DNA from: Parvularia atlantis
Lineage: Eukaryota; Opisthokonta; Rotosphaerida
Direction: 5' to 3'
DNA: 11,226 nucleotides
Assembly: GCA_943704415.1 (NCBI GenBank)
Contig: CALSCO010001039.1
Span: 1 to 11,226 of the forward strand
Shown here: positions 1 to 7,082 of the stretch, one piece after another
Layout of the letters: every line of letters starts with the position of its first letter
How positions within the stretch are numbered: position 1 is the first letter of the stretch
Made by a program: the position numbers and the translations under genes
Notes under the pieces: generated by a model
Databases searched by the model: none
Told to the model about the DNA's origin: nothing
What the model saw: only the letters and a program-made list of their open reading frames with translations

Positions 1-2058
1 GCTGGCCGGGTAGTTGAACGCGCTGCGGATCGCCTCGCCCACTTGTTCACGTTCCGATCGGCTTGATTGCAGCAGGTTGGGCTCGGGCAGCGCCAGGAGA
101 CCGTTCGCCTTGTGCAGGCACACGCCCTCCCAGCAGCCGCCGTGGTCGCCGCTGAAGTGCGCCGGCAGGCCCTCGGTGACAAAGCGGCGCACGTCCTCGT
201 CGGTGCGGCCGATCGCGCTGGCCTGCTTCACGCAGTGCGCGAACACGTTGATGGCAACGCTCTTGAATGGCCGGGCCGGGTGGCGGGCGGGCAGCCGTTC
301 GAACGCCAGGCCCGCGTTCTTGAGCTTGTGTGGCAAGTCGAGGTAGACGCGCCGCACGAGCCGACTTGTCCGGAGCGTGCTGTTAGTTTCGAGGTCGCCG
401 TCCACCACGACGTCCAGCTTCACTCCCGCTGCGTCCAGCTTCGGCGCCAGCTGCTGCAGCACGCCCTTCAGCACGGTGTGCTCCATGGTGGTGCTCGAGC
501 CCGCGTGGTTGCTGATGGCCGCACGCAGATCGCCGCCGGCCGACAAACGCGGCTTCGCCGCGAACGCCTGGGCGATGACCGGCCGGCGGTCGTAGCCCGC
601 TGGCGCGACGGCGGCGATGGCCTCTCCCGAGCACTCGCCCGCATTGCGCACGTGCGTCCAGGCGCTGTCGAACGTGATGGTGAGCACGCCTGACGCCGCA
701 GCTTCTTTCAGACACGCTGCGAGCGCTCGATCCATGCTCTGGCGAGCTGCCTCGACGATGCCCGGCCGAGCTGCGCCCTCCCGCCGCGTGATGCTGCGGT
801 CCGAGGGCCGAGCCGACACCCCCAGCAGGTCGCACACGTCGTCGACATGCCGGTGCGTGAGCCCAGTGACCACGGGCATGGCTGCGAAGCGCGCGTTCAC
901 GTCGTCGGTGTTGCTGACCACGGTGCGCGCGCCCGCGCAGTTCGAGCAGCGGCTCGTCACGGTGACCACGGCGCCGCGCCGCGTGACACGGTGAGCGGCA
1001 GCGTCGGCGTCGACGTGGCCGCAGCACTGGCACGGCTTGGACACGACCATGTTCGTGAACGTCGACGAGCGCACAACGAGCGACGTGCCGAGACCATACT
1101 GGTCGACGAGTGCGGTGGCCGCCTCGTCCACGCCCTCGACCGGTACGTCCTGCTTGCTCGCCGCTGAACGCGCACGCTTGATCCGACGCTGGGCGTTGCG
1201 CAGGTCGCACTCGAGGTCCATCACGCGCGTGGCCAAACCGAACGTGGTCGCGTCCACGTCGCCGCGCAGCGCGTCGGGCACCTGACTGCCGACGTACTGG
1301 GCCGCGCGGACGGCACGGCCGAGACCGAGATCGTCCAGTGACGCGGCGCTGATCGTGCTCCCTGTGCTGGTTGTGCTCGCCGTGCTCACGAACGACACGT
1401 TGATGAGGCTGTCGTCGATCGGCGGGTCGACCGGCGAGGCGTCGCCTGGAAGCTGGCGCTCCAGATGCTCGCGCAGAGCACGCACGACCACTGGGTGCGT
1501 GAGACCAAACACGCGCGGCGCATCCACCTTGGTGCGCGGGGCGTGCTCGTGGATGTGCCTGTGGACGAGCGCCGAGCACGACTCGGTGGCCGCGCTGTCC
1601 TCCTGGCCGACCATGGCGGCGTACGTGCTGTCGACGAACCGCGCGACGTGCCACACGATTGCGCCCGCGTCGTTGAGCGTCGTGCGCAGCTGCATGTAGA
1701 GCGCCACGGAGCCGGCGACCACGCACGTGCGCGCGACCAGGCCGTCGAACAGCGGCACAACGACGCGATCGCCGAAGTCGTTCACCATACCCTCGACGGT
1801 CCACGCGCGGAACGTGCGCGTGGCCCACTCCTTGCGCTTGTCGTTCACCAGCAGCTGCGCGTACAGCGCCGAGCCGAGCGACCAGTGGCTTGCGCCCACA
1901 GGACCGAGCTGGCTCAACAGGACGCTTGGGCAGACTGAGCCCTTGGGCTTCACGGTGATCCAGCCGCTGCTCATCGTCGGCAACACGGCGCTGCGCAGCA
2001 CCGCCTCAGTGGCCAGGAGCAGCAGCATGCGGCGCGCTGCCAACAGAAGCCGAAGCAT
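1..2058 (-). CDS. Kolobok/Mutator-like DDE transposase-related protein (C-terminus cut by window edge)
   Basis: One frame stays open from a stop near 2194 to the window edge, with no intron, while its neighbours are intron-dense. The first ATG is at 2058 (686 codons in the window); later starts at 2028 or 1972 are possible, because the first residues are a leucine-rich run. Residues 1 to about 340 match nothing I recognise. From residue 343 a zinc-ribbon-like pair of cysteine clusters (CQCC at 343-346, CSNC at 371-374) is followed by a helical linker. Then comes a DDE-type core: TFDSAW (D464), an SSTTME motif, VVVDGD (D553/D555), HKLKN at 577, and HFSGDHGGC ending in CLH at about 649. This order is that of Kolobok-type cut-and-paste transposases (known for the family); the assignment is my inference. 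The right terminus of an element cannot be located, and no terminal inverted repeat is visible because the left end lies outside. It could be an active transposase, a relic or a domesticated gene; the open frame argues against long decay. Confidence 0.6.
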   Translation of the reverse strand, partial: MLRLLLAARRMLLLLATEAVLRSAVLPTMSSGWITVKPKGSVCPSVLLSQLGPVGASHWSLGSALYAQLLVNDKRKEWATRTFRAWTVEGMVNDFGDRVVVPLFDGLVARTCVVAGSVALYMQLRTTLNDAGAIVWHVARFVDSTYAAMVGQEDSAATESCSALVHRHIHEHAPRTKVDAPRVFGLTHPVVVRALREHLERQLPGDASPVDPPIDDSLINVSFVSTASTTSTGSTISAASLDDLGLGRAVRAAQYVGSQVPDALRGDVDATTFGLATRVMDLECDLRNAQRRIKRARSAASKQDVPVEGVDEAATALVDQYGLGTSLVVRSSTFTNMVVSKPCQCCGHVDADAAAHRVTRRGAVVTVTSRCSNCAGARTVVSNTDDVNARFAAMPVVTGLTHRHVDDVCDLLGVSARPSDRSITRREGAARPGIVEAARQSMDRALAACLKEAAASGVLTITFDSAWTHVRNAGECSGEAIAAVAPAGYDRRPVIAQAFAAKPRLSAGGDLRAAISNHAGSSTTMEHTVLKGVLQQLAPKLDAAGVKLDVVVDGDLETNSTLRTSRLVRRVYLDLPHKLKNAGLAFERLPARHPARPFKSVAINVFAHCVKQASAIGRTDEDVRRFVTEGLPAHFSGDHGGCWEGVCLHKANGLLALPEPNLLQSSRSEREQVGEAIRSAFNYPAS

Positions 2059-2350
2059 GAGGAGGGCGCAGGCTGCGCCGAGCGGCGCCTGCGGCCGCGC
2101 GCACCCAACAGCGCAATGCGCGCGCGCACGACCGATCTGGCACGCATCAACAGCCTGAACACCACACCACAGCCAGCGGCAACACAGTACTGGACATCAG
2201 GTATATGGGTACGCGCAAGCGGAGGGCACCGCAGGGGCCGGGCGGGGCGCACACCGAGCGAAAGCGCGCGAACGGTTTGAACGCGAGGGCGCGAAAGACG
2301 GGTCATAGGCAGAACGCGCTACATGACAGTATGGCGCGCTCCCGCCGCGC

Positions 2351-2400
2351 GCTGATTGGCCGCGGAAACTTCCGCTAAGTGCGACCGCTGCTATTTTTAG
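2351..2400 (+). promoter_or_regulatory. Putative promoter of BRCC36
   Basis: An inverted CCAAT box (GATTGG) lies about 35 bases before an AT-rich CTATTTTTAG run, which stands out in this GC-rich window. A second inverted CCAAT box (GATTGG) sits at 7923-7928, about 100 bases before the four-TM gene, so the motif may be a recurrent promoter element here. The transcription start is unknown, and if it is here the 5' leader would be over 300 bases. Confidence 0.3.
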
Positions 2401-2449
2401 TTGGCGGCGCACCCTTAACTCACGTAGTAGGCCTACGCGTGCCGTGTGT

Positions 2450-2572
2450 ATGGCGCTGCTGCTCGAGCGGACCCAGGCCGCCAGCGGGCGCACTGCGGCG
2501 GGCACGGCGCTCACCGACTGGCCATCGTCGCCGCCGTCTTCCAGTCGGCCGGCTGCGACGCATTCAAGTTAG
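2450..2572 (+). CDS. Short upstream ORF in BRCC36 leader (40 aa)
   Basis: An ATG at 2450 opens a 40-residue frame (MALLLERTQAAS...) ending in TAG at 2570-2572. It precedes the BRCC36 start by about 300 bases in a different frame. No similarity is recognised. If the transcript begins near 2400 this would be a translated upstream ORF that could damp BRCC36 translation. It may equally be chance, because stop codons are rare at this GC content. Confidence 0.2.
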   Translation: MALLLERTQAASGRTAAGTALTDWPSSPPSSSRPAATHSS

Positions 2573-2670
2573 CCACGGGCAGCGGCCAGGTCCAGCTCGT
2601 CGTGGACGACCTCGTGAGCCTGTCCCGTGCCGTGCGCACACACCCGGTCTGTGCGGCCCCCTTCTGCGAA
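2518..2670 (+). other. Coding-like stretch of unknown origin upstream of BRCC36
   Basis: In the same frame as BRCC36, codons from 2518 to about 2670 almost all end in G or C and read as a plausible soluble protein (LAIVAAVFQSAGCDAF..., VQLVVDDLVSLSRAV...). The frame has no ATG before the BRCC36 start at 2746 and no stop between them. It could be an extra 5' exon, an N-terminal extension begun at a non-ATG codon, an exon of an unrecognised small gene, or a fossil. The product is not recognised. Confidence 0.25.
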
Positions 2671-2745
2671 TGCCATGTGAGACGCTGCGCAACGAGATGT
2701 GTCGCAAACCATTTTTCTTGCCGTTTAGGCCTACCTACCTACACG

Positions 2746-3901
2746 ATGCGCGTGCTGCTGTCGACCGACGTGGTGCTCGCGGGCCTGTGCCACGCGTTGA
2801 GCACCGAGCGCGAGGAGATCATGGGCCTGCTGCTGGGCGAGTGGACCGAGGTGCGCGCGCGCACACCCCGCGGGCCGCCGCCGTGACCCCGATGGACTCG
2901 CGCGTGCGGCGCAGACCGCCGGCGGCGACTGCGACGCCAACGTGTACGACCTGTTCATCATGCCCCGTTCCGACAGGCGCAAGGACCGCGTCGAGATCTC
3001 GCCCGAGAAGCTGGCGCGCGCGGCCGATGCGGCCGAGGTGCCTCCCGGGGGGACGGTCGCGCACCACCTCACGCGAACGGCGCGCGCGTGCGCAGAGCGT
3101 CGGCAAGCGGCTCGGCCGGCCCACGCGCGTCGTCGGCTGGTACCACTCGCACCCGAAGATCACGGTGCAGCCCTCGCACGTCGGTGCGTGCGCGGCCCGG
3201 CCATCGTGCGCGCTCACGCCCGCCGGCAGACGTGCGCACGCAGGCCGACTACCAGATGGTCGACCCGCGCTTCGTCGGCCTCATCTTCGCCGTCTTCTAC
3301 CGCGACAACGAGCAGGCGCGTCCTGCTCGCGCCATGTGTCGGTCACGCTGACACCCGCATCCGCGCGCACCAGCTCAACCGCGTCCAGGTGACCGCGTTC
3401 CAGTCAGTCGAGGGCGCCAAGGGCCTCCTTGAGCAGTCGCACCCGCAGCTGCTCATCACGCCCGCCAACGACCTCACGCACGACGGGCCGCTCGGCGTGC
3501 TCGCTGCCCTGCCTGACACGCTCTTCGACGAGGAGCGCACGACGTACGACGAGTCACTCGCGGCGGTGCTGCAGCGAAGCCCGGGGTGCGTGCGCAGCCA
3601 GCCCCGGCGGCGTGCGCGCGTGCGGCTGACGCGCCACGCGCACAGCGAACTCCAGCAGCAGCTCGCGCGCATGCACCACGGCGCGGTCTACACCAAGGCG
3701 CTCACGAACGTCATCGACAAGCTGTGCGGGCCGATCCTGCACATGCTCGACCTGCGGCGCGGGCTGGTCGACCGCGAGGTGCGCCGGGGGGCCGCCGCCG
3801 GAGCGCACAGGGCGGCCACTGACGTGCACGGGGCGCGGCAGATGCACGAGCTCACTCGGCGCAAGGAGCAGCTGCTGGAGCAACAGTCGCTGCTGTTTTG
3901 A
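2746..3901 (+). CDS. BRCC3: BRCC36-type K63-specific JAMM/MPN+ deubiquitinase
   Basis: Zinc metalloprotease that cleaves K63-linked ubiquitin chains; in animals it is the catalytic subunit of the BRCA1-A and BRISC complexes. Exons: 2746-2850, 2915-3037, 3096-3183, 3230-3315, 3374-3585, 3646-3778, 3842-3901, giving 268 aa against about 290-316 in human. The N-terminus reads HALSTEREEIMGL with the family glutamate near residue 24. SDRRKDRVEISPEKL follows. The JAMM motif is complete: H93, H95, S103 and D106 in YHSHPKITVQPSHVD, with the S-to-D stretch split by intron 3 in phase 1. Then come YQMVDPRFVGLIF, a divergent middle, GAVYTKAL...CGPILHML, and a charged helix at the C-terminus (about 240-268) matching the coiled coil used for KIAA0157/Abraxas pairing. 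Intron 4 (3316-3373) works in frame only with a GC donor. The catalytic residues suggest an active enzyme. Confidence 0.93.
3316..3373 (+). other. Probable GC-AG intron in BRCC36
   Basis: The frame must pass in phase 0 from DNEQ to LNRVQVTAFQ. No GT lies in the required phase. The boundary CAG|GCGCGT and the acceptor CACCAG give a 58-base intron of normal size with a CGCTGAC branch-like motif. A GT to GC change of the usual GTGCGT donor explains it; a sequencing error is the alternative. Confidence 0.6.
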
Positions 3902-3923
3902 ACCACGGGCCGTGCAGTCATAG

Positions 3924-4939
3924 TCACACAGCACGGTCCTCGTCGAAGAAGCGCGCAATCTCCTCGCACGTGCGCCGATCGAGCGCGCACTCCTGCAGCT
4001 CGTGCGGCGTCGCGGCAACGATCGCACGCATCGTGCCCAGCTCCTGCAGCACCAGGCAGTCTGCGCGTGGGGGTCAGTTGAGCACTCGACGCGCGCAGCG
4101 CTCACCGTGCCCGGCGAGTGCGTGCCCGTCGACGACAATGCTGCCCGTCACGCGCTCGCAGTCGCTGAGGAAGAGCGCGTCCGCCCGTGCCCGCGACGCC
4201 TGCGTCCCAGTTAAGCGCGCGCGCGCGACGGGCGGGCGCCCACGGGTGCGCACCAGGATGAGGCGTTTGCTCAGCGCCAGCTTCGTGTTCGGGTCCAGCA
4301 CACGCGCGAGCTCGTGCAGCGTGCTCGACCACTCGCCGGCCGAGTGCACCGGCAGCAGCGGCACGTCCAGCAGCGCGGCGAGCAGCCTGGGCGCTGCGTG
4401 AGCCCGCGCGGCACCACCCGTCGCGCGCACCCGTCTTGCAGCCGTGCAAACGTCTCGAGCGCGTCCCACGGGTCGGCGACGTCCTGCGCGGCGCCCGCAG
4501 CGGTCCAGGTCGTCGGGCTGGTCATCGCCACGAAGACGTGCACGTGTTGGTGGCGCGGGAGCAGCTTGCCGATGCTGCATGCACGTCAGGCGCGCGTCAC
4601 GCCTTGCGCGCCGCACCCACCGCATCACCAGCTCCTCCATCGGGCGCGGCTCGACTGCGCGCGGCGTGCTGATGTCGACGACGACGGTGGCCAGCGACTG
4701 CCGCGGCAACAGCACGTCCTGCGCGCACTCAGCGCAACCCGCGCGTCGGCCCGCCCGCGACCGCGCACCGCATCGATTTCGACAGCGACTGCGTGCGGCG
4801 ACGTTCTGCGTGAGCTCGCTGCGACCCAGGCCAGGCCGCGCCTTGCGCACGCACACCGCACGCGGTCGGCGTGAAGCGCGACGCCCCAGCCCGTGTCCTG
4901 CAGGCGGCGGTGGACCACGGCCACGAGGGCGACCGCCAT
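3924..4939 (-). CDS. SPO16: SPO16-like XPF/ERCC1-fold protein with C-terminal helix-hairpin-helix
   Basis: Spo16 proteins are non-catalytic ERCC1-like partners of Zip2/SHOC1 that stabilise meiotic recombination intermediates at crossovers. Exons on the minus strand: 4939-4855, 4788-4769, 4718-4621, 4574-4431, 4386-4254, 4199-4106, 4060-3924; 236 aa. Exon 2 is only 20 bases. Resemblance to animal SPO16 runs through the central fold: an N-terminal strand-helix unit, VRF at 27-29, a strand at SLATVVVDI, a helix, a HVHVFVAMTSPTTW strand (to W91), and LLPVHSAGEW at 126-135 followed by a helix. No ERCC4 nuclease motif (ERKxxxD) is seen, so it is probably inactive. Residues 193-231 (CLVLQELGTMRAIVAATPHEL...ARFFDED) look like an XPF-family HhH unit. 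FAAP24 or another XPF-family pseudonuclease is the main alternative. It ends 22 bases from the BRCC36 stop, tail to tail. Confidence 0.6.
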
Positions 4940-4952
4940 GACGTGCGCGCTC

Positions 4953-6502
4953 TCAGTCGTGCAGCACAGCGATGATGCGAAAGTCGCGCCCCGTGCGCAT
5001 CTCGCAAGTCACCGTCGCCTCAGCAGGCCCGTCCACCGCGCCCACGAGGTGCTTCACGCCCACGGCCACGTCCGACGGCCCGTTGTTGAACGACCAAATG
5101 ACGACCGGGCGCGCAGCCACGGTGCCGTTGCCGCTGTCGACCCAGCAGGCGGCCGTGCTCTGCAGGTACGGCGCCACAAGGGCGTAGACGTACACGCGCG
5201 CGCGAGGCCGGGCCATCGCCAGGGCAAACGAGATGCGCGCGCCCGGCCGCGTCCCTTGCCAGTACACCTTGGCATGCACCGCGTCTGTGTCGCCTGGGCG
5301 CGCGCGGCGGTAGAGACGCCAGCCGTCGGCGTCGTGCTGGAGCGGCCGTAGGTTGGGATGCCGGCCCTGCACCGAGAGGCAGCCGGGCGGGGCGCGCTCG
5401 TCTGCGCCGACGGCGACGGCGGGCTCGTCCAGCGCGTCGAGGGCCAGACGGCGGTCGCCCAGCGCCACCTCGCCACCCGCCGCGAGCAACGTCTCCAGGG
5501 CCGCCACGGTGCAGTCCCGGTCGCAGCGGCGGACGTGCGTCTGCATGAAGTGCACCAGGCTCCAGCCGACCTGGGCGTGCCCGCGCGTCGTCGGGTGCAT
5601 GCGGTCGGACAGGATCTCGCCGAGGCGCGCGTGCAGCACCGTGTGCGGGTCGACGTCGTCCGTCTCGTCCGTCCCGGACGCGTCCTGCCCCATGCCGTCC
5701 ATGAGCCAGCCAAACAGCATGTTCTTGTAGCTGATCGCGGGCACATCGTAGAACTGCGCCAGGGCGTCGAGCGGCTCCTGCGCGTTGCCGTACTCGCGCA
5801 GCCAGCCAAAGTGTACCAAGACTACGGCCGGGCGCGACGGCAGCACCAGCAGGCGCCGCAGCAGCGCCTCCTCGTGCACCTGCACCCGCGCCGCGTCGTC
5901 ACGCGTGAAGAGGCCCCCAGGCGCGTTCACGTCGCCGCCGAGGTCGTTCACGGCGAGCTCGACGAGCACCAGGTCGACGGCGGGGCCAATCTGCTGCTCG
6001 GCGCAGTACCTGGCGCAAAAGATGTGAGTGCGCAGGCGCAGCAGCCGCGCACGCACCGAAAGAACGACGAACCCGTGGCCGGGATCGCGCCGTTGACGAA
6101 CGTGTGCTGGCCAGCCGAGTGACGCTGCAGCCACGCGAAGAGGACGTCCGCGTACGACGTCACGCCCGCGCGCGCCGCCGAGATCGACCCGCCCAGCACC
6201 GCCACAGTCACGTCCTCGCCGGCCGCCACCCGATCGACGAAGCGCCGCAGCCGCGCGGCCGAGCCGGCGTGCGCCACCGAGCGCGCCAGTGCCGCCGCGT
6301 CCACCTGCACGGCGCGCAGCTGCGTGTACGTCTCGACGAGGTCGCACAGACCGTCATCATCGCCTGTGCGTGGCACCTGCAAACGAACGAGCACGTCCAG
6401 CCGCGCGACCGCCAAGACCGCCGTCGCCACGAGTGCCACAACCGCGACGGCGGCGACCACGGCGGCCACCAGGCCCGGGCGCGCAAGCCGGCGAGCAGTC
6501 AT
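4953..6502 (-). CDS. Signal-anchored SGNH/GDSL-type hydrolase
   Basis: A putative esterase or acyl-transfer enzyme of the secretory pathway, probably acting on acylated glycans (family knowledge; substrate unknown). Exons 6502-6057 and 6009-4953; 500 aa. The ATG at 6502 is followed by [10 protein letters not shown] and an alanine/valine-rich membrane segment at about 11-34, a type II signal anchor. SGNH blocks are in order: VLGGSIS with the nucleophile-type S106, NGAIPATGS with N137/G138, VELAVND with N170/D171, and [11 protein letters not shown] with D284 and H287 as the likely catalytic Asp-His pair. The last 200 residues look like a beta-rich accessory domain and end in IIAVLHD. This resembles the SGNH proteins of fungi and algae related to capsule protein CAP64. 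It is odd in having one intron only and a 1057-base exon, unlike its neighbours. Its stop lies 13 bases before the SPO16-like start. Confidence 0.8.
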
Positions 6503-6582
6503 GCGTGTACGTGTGTGTGCAAGCCCGTCCAGCGACAAAGGGGGAGCCCCACACGACCCCGCCCCGCCCCGCTTCGCCCGGC
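6503..6582 (-). promoter_or_regulatory. Short spacer with GC-box-like run upstream of SGNH gene
   Basis: The 80 bases between the Tim9 stop and the SGNH start contain, on the minus strand, tandem GGGGCGG runs (about 6557-6572) and a CA-repeat stretch next to the ATG. This is the only room for a promoter of the SGNH gene unless it is co-transcribed with Tim9. No CAG acceptor is present, so a trans-splice site here is unlikely. Confidence 0.3.
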
Positions 6583-7035
6583 CTACTGCTGCTGCTGCGC
6601 CGCCGCGGGCTGGTCGCCCTGCTGCTGCTGCTGCATGAGGATCACCTGCTGCTCCTGGAAGCGTTGCCCGACGCGCGCCGAGTGCCGGAAGAACTTGTCG
6701 GCACACTTGTTGATGCACTGCTCCTGCGCGGGGCGTGCGCGAGGCGTGCGCGCGCGTCAGACGGGCGCCTGCTCTCTCCCCGTTCGCGCGTGCCTCCTTG
6801 CTCGTCAGGCTCCGCGTCGTGAAGTCGAGCGCGCAGTCGGTGAAGCAGCGCTCGACGAGCGAGTTGTACAGCCGCATCGTGTCCTTCATCTGCTTCTCGC
6901 TCAGCAGCTGCAGCATCTTCATCCGGTCCTGCTCTGCCGGCGCACACGGGCCGCGCGGGCCGGGCAGGTCACGCACGCGCCGCACGCGCCGTGCCGCAAC
7001 GCGCCCGACGCACCGGTCAGACTTGAGAGGTCCAT
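6583..7035 (-). CDS. TIM9: Mitochondrial intermembrane-space chaperone Tim9
   Basis: Small Tim protein that, with Tim10, forms the hexamer escorting hydrophobic precursors across the intermembrane space to TIM22. Exons 7035-7014, 6933-6794, 6723-6583; 100 aa (about 90 is usual). The twin CX3C motifs are present: C37-FTD-C41 and C57-INK-C61, 15 residues apart. DFTTR at 44-48, after the first motif, is the Tim9 signature that separates it from Tim10/8/13. [17 protein letters not shown] closes the second helix. The first exon is only 22 bases (MDLSSLT plus one base). The C-terminus is extended by glutamine runs (85-89 and 97-100) coded by pure CAG repeats. Intron 2 (6793-6724) needs a GC donor. 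The gene is head to head with the GMF-like gene. Confidence 0.93.
6585..6635 (-). repeat. CAG repeat tracts coding glutamine in Tim9 C-terminus
   Basis: Two pure CAG runs (five and four codons) separated by a short GDQPAAA-coding stretch sit at the end of the Tim9 gene. They lengthen the protein past the usual Tim9 end and lie outside the conserved chaperone helices, so length variation is probably tolerated. Confidence 0.8.
6724..6793 (-). other. Probable GC-AG intron in Tim9
   Basis: The family alignment demands LTSKE joined to EQCINKC in phase 0. The only boundary that does this is GAG|GCACGC paired with CGCGCAG|GAG (70 bases), with a TCTGACG branch-like motif inside. No GT donor in the right phase exists. 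This is the second such intron in the window. Confidence 0.6.
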
Positions 7036-7082
7036 GGCGGCCTACACAACTGATGCACTTTGAGCGACATCTCAGTGCACAG
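7036..7082. promoter_or_regulatory. 47-base bidirectional promoter with inverted repeat
   Basis: Only 47 bases separate the start codons of Tim9 (leftward) and the GMF-like gene (rightward). Near its middle, TGCACT at 7054-7059 pairs with AGTGCA at 7074-7079, and inside that GAG (7062-7064) pairs with CTC (7071-7073). A symmetrical site of this kind suits shared control of both genes, or a dimeric factor. If the GMF start lies further downstream, the spacer is larger. Confidence 0.4.

Larger units (their letters stand above)
2059..2745. other. Divergent intergenic region between transposase-like ORF and BRCC36
   Basis: This is the longest stretch without a confident gene (687 bases). It holds a TATA-like run (TATAT at 2202-2206) usable by the leftward ORF. 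An inverted CCAAT box (GATTGG, about 2353-2358) and a T-rich TATA-like run (CTATTTTTAG, about 2391-2400) face BRCC36. A short uORF and a coding-like stretch follow (listed separately). The palindromic octamer TAGGCCTA occurs at 2428-2435 and again at 2726-2733, just before the BRCC36 start. A possible 5' UTR intron could run from about 2379 (GTGCGA) to 2427 (branch-like TTAACTCAC, then GTAG). None of this is proven. Confidence 0.4.

Noticed and set aside
383-1828. A 481-residue open frame on the minus strand
   Set aside because: It is an Arg/His/Ala-rich shadow of the transposase-like frame. The neighbouring frame on the same strand has sensible composition and family motifs and is open to the window edge.
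2379-3392. A 337-residue open frame on the plus strand
   Set aside because: It is rich in Arg and Pro, crosses three BRCC36 introns and ignores the JAMM motif; it is an out-of-frame shadow.
4789-4854. Nearer acceptors for the first SPO16-like intron (CAG after CGAGCTCAC or after GGTCG)
   Set aside because: They give Ser/Arg-rich inserts or shorter introns. The acceptor at 4789 gives VRF followed by a beta strand, matching VRY in the animal family.
4074-4856. A 260-residue minus-strand frame as a single gene
   Set aside because: Only its last third matches the SPO16-like fold. The earlier part runs through introns in the wrong frame; splicing gives a continuous family match.
3924-4939. SPO16-like gene as ERCC1, EME1 or an active XPF nuclease
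   Set aside because: No ERKxxxD motif, too short for EME1 or XPF, and the central strands fit SPO16 better. FAAP24 remains the closest alternative.
5358-6122. A 254-residue plus-strand frame opposite the SGNH gene
   Set aside because: Val/Arg/His-rich antisense shadow with no motif; the minus strand carries all SGNH blocks.
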